Positions 1-5,636 of a stretch of DNA of 5,636 nt are shown here, piece after piece; the first letter of the stretch is position 1, and every line of letters begins with the position of its first letter. Below the pieces are notes generated by a model. It saw only the letters and a list, made by a program, of their open reading frames with translations, was not told the origin of the DNA and made no database searches. Position numbers and translations under genes: made by a program. The DNA is from Bdellovibrionota bacterium (GTDB lineage Bacteria > Bdellovibrionota > Bacteriovoracia > Bacteriovoracales > Bacteriovoracaceae): the NCBI GenBank assembly GCA_030836365.1, contig JAURQB010000205.1:1-5636 (forward strand), written 5' to 3'.

Positions 1-103
1 CTTCGCCTAAAGAAAAAATTTTAGTTGATAAATAACTCGCATAAAATCGATATGCTAGAAAAAAAAGTATTAGCCCAGAGGCCACAATATAAGCAGCATT
101 CAT
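1..103 (-). CDS. cstA: Carbon starvation protein CstA family transporter, N-terminal fragment (partial)
   Basis: Only the first 34 codons are present; the gene continues past the left edge. The start is ATG at 103-101, preceded by an AAGGG Shine-Dalgarno at 114-110 with 6 nt spacing. The peptide begins MNAAYIVASGLILFFLAYRF, a hydrophobic first membrane helix, and continues YASYLSTKIFSLGE. The core LAYRFYASYL matches the remembered first conserved helix of CstA proteins (IAYRFYGLYIAK in E. coli), followed by a family-typical position where 'LD(P/D)' is replaced by LGE. CstA-family proteins are polytopic inner-membrane transporters for peptides or pyruvate, induced on carbon limitation in enterobacteria. 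The substrate here cannot be inferred. The gene lies 41 bp downstream of the Nudix gene on the same strand, so it may be the last visible gene of the minus-strand operon. Assignment rests on about 34 residues, so another multi-pass membrane protein is possible. Confidence 0.68.
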   Translation of the reverse strand, partial: MNAAYIVASGLILFFLAYRFYASYLSTKIFSLGE

Positions 104-144
104 CTTTCACCCTTCATTTGAATGGTCATTTTATACCACAGAAT

Positions 145-615
145 TTAATTAAAAATGAAGTCTTTAAACTCATGAACAATGGCGCGAACACCTTCTGGCG
201 TTTCATGGGAGAAAATTTCATCGATGCTCACCCATTTGTAGCGAATGACTTCTCGCATATCAAGCTCAACTGATGGTTCACTTCTAAGCCTCAAGTGATA
301 AAAAAATTGATGATCTTTTTTAAAACCTTTAGTACTCAAATGCTCTTTTAAAAAAGCAAGGTCTGACTCTTCACACTTAATACCAACTTCCTCAAAAAGC
401 TCTCTTTTTGCACCAGCAATTTCTGTTTCACCACGGTCGACCATTCCACAAGGAAAAGTCCAGCCAGGCTTATAGCTATTTTGAATTATTAAAATATAAT
501 TGTCGAAAGTAACTAAGATGTAAGCACCTCGAACGCGAGGTCTAAAGATAAAGCAAAAACATGTGTAGCCAATATATAAGAATTTTAGCCAAAGAATATG
601 CAATTGATTATTCAC
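145..615 (-). CDS. Nudix hydrolase
   Basis: 156-residue protein with a complete Nudix box at residues 57-79: G57, E63, then RELFEEVGI (R71, E72, E75, E76, G78), exactly fitting Gx5Ex7REUxEExGU. These glutamates bind the divalent metal that drives hydrolysis of a nucleoside diphosphate linked to another moiety. The substrate cannot be told from the box. Just upstream lies GWTFPCG (51-57), where most relatives have PGG. The N-terminus (about 4-24) is hydrophobic/aromatic and ends in FRPRVRGAYILV; this resembles a Nudix subgroup with a basic-aromatic leader and is more likely part of the fold than a membrane anchor. The start is GTG at 615, inside the last codons of lspA (8-bp overlap), with a modest AAGAG-like ribosome site upstream. 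A TTG at 603 is a weaker alternative. The overlap implies translational coupling with lspA. Family assignment is firm; the specific role is unknown. Confidence 0.93.
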   Translation of the reverse strand: MNNQLHILWLKFLYIGYTCFCFIFRPRVRGAYILVTFDNYILIIQNSYKPGWTFPCGMVDRGETEIAGAKRELFEEVGIKCEESDLAFLKEHLSTKGFKKDHQFFYHLRLRSEPSVELDMREVIRYKWVSIDEIFSHETPEGVRAIVHEFKDFIFN

Positions 616-1480
616 GACTCAATAGCTCTTTAACCTCTAAGGCCATCGACTCAAGACCTTTATGATAATCTTGCTCTCTGAGCTTTAGCTTTGCATCGGA
701 GTTCGTTTTAAGTTCTCCTAGAAACCGCTTAAAGGCATAAACTGGGCCCGCACTTCGGTGGGTTACAATAAGACCAAAAAATAAACCAAAAAGAGCGAAA
801 AACAAGGTGAGGCCCAGAAAACCAAGAGCGATGTGCCCCATCATTTTGTCCTTGAGTGCCTCATTTTTAATCAGTACATTTAAAACTGTGTAGCAAAAAG
901 ACGCCATGAGAAAGTTACTAAAAAATGAGAGAACAGCAAATTTAATAGAAAAGCTCCATTGAAAATCTGGGTCGATAATTTTAAAGCCACGAAGGTTTTC
1001 TTCAAACCAAATGTCATCTGCGCGCTTAAAGAGAATAATGATGCTTTGAATGCCAAAGAAGGCGATAAAAATATCGGCCACATTAAACACGATATAAGGA
1101 AGCGGCTTTAAAATAATAAAGTCAGTTACCTTTCCCCACAAGATACGGTCTATTCCATTACCGATGATTCCACTAATAAAGAATGTTACCGGATAGCGGA
1201 CACCAAAAAGATTTTTTTTATTGAGAAAATAAAAAATGATAATTGTCGAAGTTAGAAAAATTAGTCCGAAAAATAACGAGAGAAAGACAATCCTAACAAA
1301 AGGCTCGCCCCCACTGAACTGTCCAAATGAGATACCTGGGTTATAAAACTTCTTAAAAATAAAAAAGAGAAAACTCTCTCTTCCTTCAATTGTATGGGCC
1401 CAGTACTTTGTCAGCTGGTCAGAGAGAATAATAAAAAGAGCTCCAAAAATGAGAATCACATTTTGCTTTTTAACGTCCAT
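608..1480 (-). CDS. lspA: Lipoprotein signal peptidase II with C-terminal two-helix HAMP-like extension
   Basis: Residues 1-155 are signal peptidase II, the inner-membrane aspartyl protease that cleaves prolipoproteins before the lipidated cysteine. Family blocks seen in order: SDQLTK (D21), YNPGISFG (N47), GNGIDRILWGKVTDFI (N108, D111, D120) and FNVADIFIA (N133, D136). D120 and D136 match the catalytic aspartate pair known from the P. aeruginosa enzyme. Four membrane segments lie near 7-24, 62-86, 97-112 and 133-152. At 290 residues it is far longer than the usual 150-170. The extra part adds two hydrophobic helices (about 180-205 and 216-240), then THRSAGPVYAFKRFLGEL (240-257) and a tail with LKLREQDYHKGLESM, which resembles a HAMP linker with its conserved proline and second helix. 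The start is ATG at 1480, with AGGAG at 1493-1489, 8 nt upstream. The gene follows the cupredoxin by 19 bp and overlaps the Nudix start. The LspA call is strong; HAMP for the tail is inference. Confidence 0.93.
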   Translation of the reverse strand: MDVKKQNVILIFGALFIILSDQLTKYWAHTIEGRESFLFFIFKKFYNPGISFGQFSGGEPFVRIVFLSLFFGLIFLTSTIIIFYFLNKKNLFGVRYPVTFFISGIIGNGIDRILWGKVTDFIILKPLPYIVFNVADIFIAFFGIQSIIILFKRADDIWFEENLRGFKIIDPDFQWSFSIKFAVLSFFSNFLMASFCYTVLNVLIKNEALKDKMMGHIALGFLGLTLFFALFGLFFGLIVTHRSAGPVYAFKRFLGELKTNSDAKLKLREQDYHKGLESMALEVKELLSRE

Positions 1481-1499
1481 CCTTGGAGCTCCTACATGA

Positions 1500-1838
1500 T
1501 TATTTATCGAGAATGATTAACTGCCCACCAATATGTGCTGGATGCAGATGACATTTCATGGGATAAATTCCCTCTTTTTTTAACTTAACTTTAAAAGTCT
1601 TCTTTTCACCTTTCTTCACCACTTCTGTCACATCATGACTAGGAATCATAAAACCATGCGGCCCTTTTGCTTTGTTAATTAAGGTAATCTCAAGCTCTTC
1701 TTCTTCGTATCCTGCAATGTTGCCAGGAATCCACTGTTTCGTTCCGTCAATTTCATAATTAACAAGGGTGATTTTTCTGACTTCACTTAGAGCGGAAAAA
1801 GAGGCGATCATTATCACTAAAATTAATAAACTCTTCAT
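1500..1838 (-). CDS. Secreted cupredoxin-domain protein (putative copper-binding)
   Basis: 112 residues from ATG at 1838. An in-frame GTG at 1847 would add three residues but lies inside the Shine-Dalgarno AGGTGA (1849-1844), so the ATG is preferred. Residues 1-18 form a signal peptide (MKSLLILVIMIASFSALS, cleavage probably after ALS), placing the mature protein in the periplasm. The remainder is a single cupredoxin beta-sandwich: KGPHGF supplies H61, and the C-terminal loop CHLHPAHIGG supplies C96, H97, H99 and H102 before the last strand QLIIL. A His in the middle plus a C-x2-H-x2-H/M loop is the usual layout for a type 1 copper site. Here the axial Met position is occupied by His, which may shift copper geometry. 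The likely role is electron transfer, copper handling or copper sensing; no redox partner is adjacent. It sits 9 bp after the barrel gene and 19 bp before lspA. Confidence 0.82.
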   Translation of the reverse strand: MKSLLILVIMIASFSALSEVRKITLVNYEIDGTKQWIPGNIAGYEEEELEITLINKAKGPHGFMIPSHDVTEVVKKGEKKTFKVKLKKEGIYPMKCHLHPAHIGGQLIILDK

Positions 1839-1843
1839 TTTAA

Positions 1844-1849
1844 TCACCT
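1844..1849 (-). promoter_or_regulatory. Ribosome binding site that sets the cupredoxin start
   Basis: On the minus strand the bases read AGGTGA, then TTAAA and ATG at 1838. The 5-nt spacing is good for this ATG, while the upstream GTG candidate is made of bases within this same motif. The site also overlaps the upstream gene's stop codon (1850-1848), so ribosomes finishing the barrel gene end on this signal. Confidence 0.7.
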
Positions 1850-2432
1850 ATAGATTTAGTGGTAAGCTAGCCGAAAGAAAAATCTCACCGTTTGATTTGT
1901 ATTCATCAGAAGTAACTCCTGTTGCCAATCCAAATGCCTTAGTATCAAAAGTATTCATTCTATACTCAGCATTAAGACTAACAAACGGAAGCCCCGTAAA
2001 TCCAACGCCTAAAGAAATTGTGGTTAGCTCCACCTTTTGTCCGCCCTCAAACTCCCAATTTGCATCAAAATAATATGTAGCCCACGCTCTCAGCATGATT
2101 GGCAGCTCGTACCCAACGAAAACTCCCATTCTAGTAGCATCATACGACTTTTCTGAAGAAGTAACACCAAGAGCTGTTGCAGCTGCGATATCCCAAGTCA
2201 TACCGCTTCCCATTCCATACTCAACACCGGCCATAAATCCAAGAAACTGATATCCGGCCCTGGCTCCGTAAGAAACACCATTTCTGGTTACATCTATTTC
2301 TGTCCCTGATACAGATGGCGTATCCCATGCAAGTGTATATCCAACATACGGATCAATCAAAAAGCTAGCTTTTGATTGTTGGGGAAAAAAGTTAATTCCG
2401 ATTAAACAAATAAAGACGATCATTTTTTTCAT
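1848..2432 (-). CDS. Small outer-membrane beta-barrel-like protein (putative)
   Basis: 194 residues from ATG at 2432; an upstream in-frame ATG at 2501 would add 23 non-signal-like residues and has no evident ribosome site, whereas ATG 2432 has GGAG at 2442-2439. Residues 1-22 (MKKMIVFICLIGINFFPQQSKA) look like a Sec signal peptide with cleavage after SKA; there is no lipobox. The mature part is rich in Gly, Tyr, Phe and alternating hydrophobic residues, as in small 8-stranded barrels: candidate strands are near 23-35, 53-62, 64-73, 100-110, 114-123, 134-145, 150-159 and 183-193. Aromatic and glycine patches include VGYTLAW, GARAGYQF, GVEYGMG and GVFVGYEL. It ends LPLNL and lacks the classic terminal Phe. 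I do not recognise a specific family or ligand. It is the first gene of the minus-strand block, 9 bp before the cupredoxin. Confidence 0.72.
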   Translation of the reverse strand: MKKMIVFICLIGINFFPQQSKASFLIDPYVGYTLAWDTPSVSGTEIDVTRNGVSYGARAGYQFLGFMAGVEYGMGSGMTWDIAAATALGVTSSEKSYDATRMGVFVGYELPIMLRAWATYYFDANWEFEGGQKVELTTISLGVGFTGLPFVSLNAEYRMNTFDTKAFGLATGVTSDEYKSNGEIFLSASLPLNL

Positions 2433-2438
2433 AGGTAT

Positions 2439-2442
2439 CTCC
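2439..2442 (-). promoter_or_regulatory. Ribosome binding site that sets the barrel-protein start
   Basis: GGAG on the minus strand, followed by ATACCT and ATG at 2432. It supports this start over the longer reading frame from 2501, and the peptide from 2432 begins immediately with a signal sequence. Confidence 0.75.
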
Positions 2443-2454
2443 AAAATAATTTTT

Positions 2455-2484
2455 ATTGTATGAGTGTTAATAATTTTATCTGAA
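2455..2484 (-). promoter_or_regulatory. Candidate sigma-70 promoter for the minus-strand block (proximal)
   Basis: Minus strand reads TTCAGA (2484-2479), 18 nt, then TACAAT (2460-2455). The -10 box matches 5 of 6 consensus bases and the -35 box 4 of 6. Transcription would start near 2448, leaving a leader of about 16 nt that just includes the GGAG site. The area is A+T-rich, so chance matches are easy. Confidence 0.32.
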
Positions 2485-2499
2485 ATACTTCCATAAAGC

Positions 2500-2529
2500 A
2501 TTAAATATTTAACGATCTTGCTTCTTCAA
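2500..2529 (-). promoter_or_regulatory. Candidate sigma-70 promoter for the minus-strand block (distal)
   Basis: Minus strand reads TTGAAG (2529-2524), 18 nt, then TTTAAT (2505-2500), with 4 of 6 and 5 of 6 consensus matches. It would give a leader of about 60 nt before ATG 2432. The -10 box overlaps the palindrome at 2501-2512. It is an alternative to, or partner of, the proximal candidate. Confidence 0.28.
2501..2512. repeat. 12-bp perfect palindrome in the divergent intergenic region
   Basis: TTAAATATTTAA is its own reverse complement. It lies 31 bp before the glycosyltransferase start and 69 bp before the barrel-protein start, overlapping a candidate -10 box. It could be an operator for a dimeric regulator, but it is entirely A/T in an A/T-rich spacer, so chance is a serious alternative. 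Confidence 0.3.
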
Positions 2530-2542
2530 ACGATAAGTTTTC

Positions 2543-4897
2543 ATGATCCATTTCAAGAACCAGATCATTTTTATCAACGAATACCCTAATCTTTATGGTG
2601 GAACAGAATATTACATCTACGAAGTCGCTAATGAGCTAAAAGAAAGAGGGATTGAAACTATATTATTTTATGATGGCGCTCACCTACCTGATGAAAAAAT
2701 GAGTCATGCATTTGATCAGTTGTTTCCCATCATCAACATTGAAACCCAATTAAGTGCATACCCAGAAGGCGTTATTTATTTAAATAATTATCGTAACCCT
2801 TCACTCATCAAGCGATTAATTAAGTTACCTAACCCTAAATTTCGTTTTATTCATGATCATTACCTAAGCTGCCCCAGAAGCTCGAAGACAAATCCAATAA
2901 GCAACACGACTTGCACAAAAAAAGTAGGTCTACAATGCTATACTTGTCCTGGTGTTCTCTCTCGCCACAATCGCCGTTTTATTTTTAGAACACCCAAACA
3001 AACAATCAGTGAACTTAAACTACACAATGATTTTGATGGAGTCATTGTTAGTTCGCTTTACTTACATCGCGAGATGGTTAGAAATGGTTTAAGGTCTAAA
3101 AAAATCTCCATCAACCCCATTTACCAAGAAAAAACGACTTCTGTTCAAAGATCACAGCAAAAGCAAGAAAACCTCCTTCTTTTTATTGGATCTTTAATAA
3201 AAGGAAAAGGGATTGAAACGTTGATTCAAGCACTTGCCAATACAGACGAGAGTTTTCACCTGGCCATCATTGGTGATGGCGCGAAGAGAGCATCATTGGA
3301 AAAGCTCGCACAACAAACACCAATGAAATCGACAATTTCTTTTGAAGGGCGATTAAGTAAAGAGGAAGTAAGAAGATATTACTGTAAGGCAAAAGCTGTT
3401 ATCGTTCCCAGTAGCTTGCCAGAGACTTTTTCGAAAGCAGGGGCGGACGCCCTTCAGTATGGCACCCTACCGATTTGTGCGGATGTTGGTGGAATTAGCT
3501 CTTGGTTAAAGCACCAAAAAAATGGAATTCTATTTGAGAGTAACAACTATCTTTCTTTAACGAATGTTTTAAATAACCTAGCAAATGGTCATTATGATCC
3601 AGTCATTAAGAATATTTCTTTAAGGACAAATGCTCTTCCAACAATCGATGAACACGTAACAAGGTTAGTAGAAACAATACGTCTCGAATTGAGTAGAAAA
3701 ATACCTCCACCTAAATACAGTTATGCTGAAAATGAAGAGTTTATTCAAAACATGGATGATGTTTGTGAATTATTTAAGGTGACCGTATTCAAGTTTATCG
3801 ATCAACAAAATATCGACACCATTCTTCTGATTGGAGGATATGGGCGCGGCGAAGGTGGGATTATCAACGAAAGTGGTTACCCTCGACCTCATAACAACCT
3901 CGATTTTCAAATAATCCTCAACACGCTTAGAGTTGGTGAGGCATATCAAAAAAGACAATTAATACTAGATGAGCTTGATCGACTTAAGCCGCATAAAGAA
4001 ATAACACTAGACTTTAGCTTTAACACTAAATTTAAGATTAAATTTGGAACACCTCAATTAGTTTATTACGACATGAAATATGGCCATCGTTTAGTTTATG
4101 GAGACGATCAGTGGCTATTAAATATAAAGCGTTATCATTCTCAAAACATCAGTCTTCATGACATTAGAGAGCTGCTTATTAATCGCGGAACGCTACTTAT
4201 TTTAAATAAAAAATTGCTTGAAAAAGATAAACTTAGCATGAGTGAAAAAAAGATTATTATCAAACACCTCGTTAAGGGGATTATCGGCTATGGTGATGCC
4301 CTCTTATACATTCATGGAAAATATCATTGGTCTTATAAAAGAAAAAAAGAACTGATGTGGACAATTGCGCCAGAATATAAAACATTTGCGAAAATATATA
4401 ACTATGCAATAAATTTTAGATTTAACCCTCACTATGACCGCATATTAAAAGCTGACCTTCAACTGCTTCAGTCCTTTATCATGAAAAACTTAGAAGAAAT
4501 TCATCTAAATTTTGAGACAAGCTTAGATAAAAAGATAAATAGTAACTGGCTTCACTATTTTGAAACCTTTACCCAAGTTCCCATGCATTCAAAAAAGAAA
4601 ACACCTTTGAATATTTTAAAAATGTTTTATAAAGGTTTTATAAAAAAAGAAATTCTAATGTGTGCTGAACTTCAAACCAAAAAAGAATTTAAATGCAAAA
4701 TGATTGGCGACCAAGGAATTTTAACGGCAATCTTTCCATTTGTTTTATACGGCTCACTTAGGCCCGAAGCGCTAAAACACATCCCGTACCGAAAACTTAT
4801 TAATTTATATATTAAAGAATGGGGAAAAAATAGTGATGAAAACTTTGAACAATCCCTACCAGGAAAAATAATCGCCCAGGAAAAGGAAGCAGCATGA
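2543..4897 (+). CDS. Bifunctional protein: GT4-type glycosyltransferase fused to nucleotidyltransferase-fold domain
   Basis: 784 residues. Residues 1-385 are a GT-B glycosyltransferase: acceptor-side Rossmann start (QIIFINEYPNLYGGTEYYIY, 7-26), HDHYLSCPR (104-112) with a Cys cluster C110, C124, C132, C135, then the donor-side domain FIGSLIKGKGIETL (214-227), IIGDG (242-246) and PETFSKAGADAL (293-304). The E-x7-E motif reads E294-x7-D302. No membrane helix or signal is seen, so it is cytoplasmic. Residues from about 390 on form a second module: GGYGRGEGG (431-439), NNLDFQIIL (451-459), TLDFSF (488-493), YYDMKYG and YGDD (508-522), then a helical region (NRGTLLIL, 547-554; GYGDALLYIHGKYHWSY, 582-598). 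This resembles DNA polymerase beta/kanamycin-type NTase folds with a helical companion domain. The start at 2543 follows an in-frame TAA at 2534 and has no clear Shine-Dalgarno. It overlaps the next gene by ATGA. It probably acts in surface-glycan assembly; the sugar and acceptor are unknown. Confidence 0.85.
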   Translation: MIHFKNQIIFINEYPNLYGGTEYYIYEVANELKERGIETILFYDGAHLPDEKMSHAFDQLFPIINIETQLSAYPEGVIYLNNYRNPSLIKRLIKLPNPKFRFIHDHYLSCPRSSKTNPISNTTCTKKVGLQCYTCPGVLSRHNRRFIFRTPKQTISELKLHNDFDGVIVSSLYLHREMVRNGLRSKKISINPIYQEKTTSVQRSQQKQENLLLFIGSLIKGKGIETLIQALANTDESFHLAIIGDGAKRASLEKLAQQTPMKSTISFEGRLSKEEVRRYYCKAKAVIVPSSLPETFSKAGADALQYGTLPICADVGGISSWLKHQKNGILFESNNYLSLTNVLNNLANGHYDPVIKNISLRTNALPTIDEHVTRLVETIRLELSRKIPPPKYSYAENEEFIQNMDDVCELFKVTVFKFIDQQNIDTILLIGGYGRGEGGIINESGYPRPHNNLDFQIILNTLRVGEAYQKRQLILDELDRLKPHKEITLDFSFNTKFKIKFGTPQLVYYDMKYGHRLVYGDDQWLLNIKRYHSQNISLHDIRELLINRGTLLILNKKLLEKDKLSMSEKKIIIKHLVKGIIGYGDALLYIHGKYHWSYKRKKELMWTIAPEYKTFAKIYNYAINFRFNPHYDRILKADLQLLQSFIMKNLEEIHLNFETSLDKKINSNWLHYFETFTQVPMHSKKKTPLNILKMFYKGFIKKEILMCAELQTKKEFKCKMIGDQGILTAIFPFVLYGSLRPEALKHIPYRKLINLYIKEWGKNSDENFEQSLPGKIIAQEKEAA
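4885..4887 (+). promoter_or_regulatory. Ribosome binding site for the coupled deacetylase-like gene
   Basis: GGA within AAAAGGAAG, 6 nt before ATG 4894. It lies inside the last codons of the preceding gene and supports reading the downstream frame from the ATGA overlap. Confidence 0.65.
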
Positions 4898-5636
4898 TAT
4901 ATCTTACAAGTGATATTCATCACGCGAAATTAAAAACGGGAAACCAGCATCATTGTGATATCAGTGAAATCGAAACGGCGACAATAATGAGTAAGCTCAT
5001 TTTTGAGCGTAAGATCAAGGCAACATATTTTATTAGTGGCCAATCATTTGATGAAGAATGGAGAGAGCTTAAAAAATTTGTCCTGCATCCAGATATTGCG
5101 CTTGGCGGCCATAACTATAATTGTTTCAAGCCAGATATTCTTCACCGTATCAGTAATAAATTTTTCAAAAGTTATAATGGGCCACGTTTTTATCAAATTT
5201 CGGACACGAAAAAAACGATAGAGGCGATAAAAAGAAAGACCGGAAAAACGATCTCATTGTGGCGCAACCATATGTACATGCACGGGAAATACACCGATGA
5301 GATTCTACCGAAATGTGGTATTACCATTTGCTCTGATGGAGTCCAAAAAGAGAGTAATAGGCCAACGGAGAAATCTCCCAATTACTTTCATTTCCCGATT
5401 AATATTATCCCCGATCATGAACACCTTATTCATGCTGAGAGAACTCCTGAGTGGATTAAATGGTGGCAAGAGCGCTACAATTGGAGTGATGATTTTGGGC
5501 CTGACTCCTATTACATTGATGAGTGGGCAGAACTTGTTCTCTCTCAATTAAAGCATAATGAGAAAAATGGTATTGTTAGTAATATGATCATTCACCCAAT
5601 AACGATGTATCTGTGTGATGAGTTTAAAAGTTTAAA
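4894..5636 (+). CDS. Polysaccharide deacetylase-like (NodB-fold) protein, 3' end missing
   Basis: An open frame of 247 codons from ATG 4894 to the right edge, with no stop. It shares ATGA with the upstream stop (4895-4897) and has GGA 6 nt upstream. Motifs fit a divergent NodB-type carbohydrate esterase: YLTSDIHH at residues 3-10 with D7 (usual TFDDG block), IKATYFISGQSF (41-52) like the typical 'xATFFxxG' strand, GGHNYNCF (71-78) with H73 as the metal-site region, LWRNHMY (122-128) with R124 at the MT3 position, ICSDGV (145-150) with D148, and a late IIHP (232-235) with H234 like the catalytic His motif. A distinctive stretch IPDHEHLIHAERTPEWI (172-188) is not part of the general family core. 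No signal peptide is present, so it is probably cytoplasmic, acting on an intermediate rather than on finished wall. The substrate is unknown. Coupling to the glycosyltransferase suggests one glycan pathway. Confidence 0.8.
   Translation, partial: MIYLTSDIHHAKLKTGNQHHCDISEIETATIMSKLIFERKIKATYFISGQSFDEEWRELKKFVLHPDIALGGHNYNCFKPDILHRISNKFFKSYNGPRFYQISDTKKTIEAIKRKTGKTISLWRNHMYMHGKYTDEILPKCGITICSDGVQKESNRPTEKSPNYFHFPINIIPDHEHLIHAERTPEWIKWWQERYNWSDDFGPDSYYIDEWAELVLSQLKHNEKNGIVSNMIIHPITMYLCDEFKSL

Noticed and set aside
25..273. Plus-strand frame of 82 codons from a TTG
   Set aside because: It runs antisense across the CstA start and the Nudix C-terminus, has no ribosome site and no recognisable motif.
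880..1083. Minus-strand frame of 67 codons inside lspA
   Set aside because: It is an out-of-frame shadow of the lspA extension, whose own frame has clear motifs and continuity.
1485..1492. GGAGCTCC palindrome before lspA
   Set aside because: It arises from the AGGAG ribosome site and neighbouring bases; 8 bp is too short to argue for an operator or terminator.
1768..2073. Plus-strand frame of 101 codons
   Set aside because: It is antisense to the cupredoxin signal peptide and the barrel protein, with no ribosome site or motif.
2433..2501. N-terminal extension of the barrel protein from ATG 2501
   Set aside because: The extra 23 residues precede a clean signal peptide, overlap candidate promoters, and the GGAG site serves ATG 2432 instead.
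2543..2568. ATGATC ... GATCAT inverted repeat over the glycosyltransferase start
   Set aside because: Arms of only 6 bp with a 14-nt loop would make a weak hairpin, and it lies in coding sequence that is explained by the protein.
4672..5547. Several short frames on both strands (83, 72, 62, 84 and 80 codons)
   Set aside because: They overlap the GT/NTase 3' end and the open deacetylase-like frame, which alone shows family motifs and a coupled start.

Overview
The window is A+T-rich Gram-negative chromosomal DNA holding two divergent gene blocks that meet at a short intergenic region near 2433-2542. The Gram-negative call rests on a lipoprotein signal peptidase and a small exported beta-barrel-like protein. 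A C-terminal HAMP-like segment on the signal peptidase contains THRSAGPVYAF, a pattern I associate with HAMP proteins of Bdellovibrio-type and deltaproteobacterial genomes. With the low GC this makes a Bdellovibrionota/Bacteriovorax-like host a reasonable but unproven guess.

Left block, minus strand, read from right to left: a small outer-membrane beta-barrel-like protein (start reset to 2432), a periplasmic cupredoxin (start reset to 1838), LspA with an unusual C-terminal extension, a Nudix hydrolase with a GTG start overlapping the lspA end by 8 bp, and the first 34 codons of a carbon starvation (CstA) family transporter that runs off the left edge. Gaps are 9, 19, -8 and 41 bp and I see no terminator between the genes, so they look like one transcription unit. 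The mixture of functions does not define one obvious pathway beyond several envelope proteins.

Right block, plus strand: a 784-residue protein joining an N-terminal GT-B (GT4-type) glycosyltransferase to a C-terminal nucleotidyltransferase-fold domain with a helical tail. It is followed, with an ATGA stop/start overlap, by a polysaccharide-deacetylase-like (NodB-fold) gene that is open at the right edge. This second gene has no stop in the window, and 247 of its codons are present. The pair looks like part of a surface-glycan or glycoconjugate locus: sugar transfer, an uncertain NTase-like activity, and N-deacetylation or a related hydrolysis.

The most interesting items are the LspA-HAMP-like fusion and the GT/NTase fusion, whose key acidic residues deviate in both catalytic domains, coupled to a divergent deacetylase. 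I saw no tRNA, rRNA, CRISPR, insertion sequence or convincing terminator. There is no gene-free stretch longer than about 110 bases.
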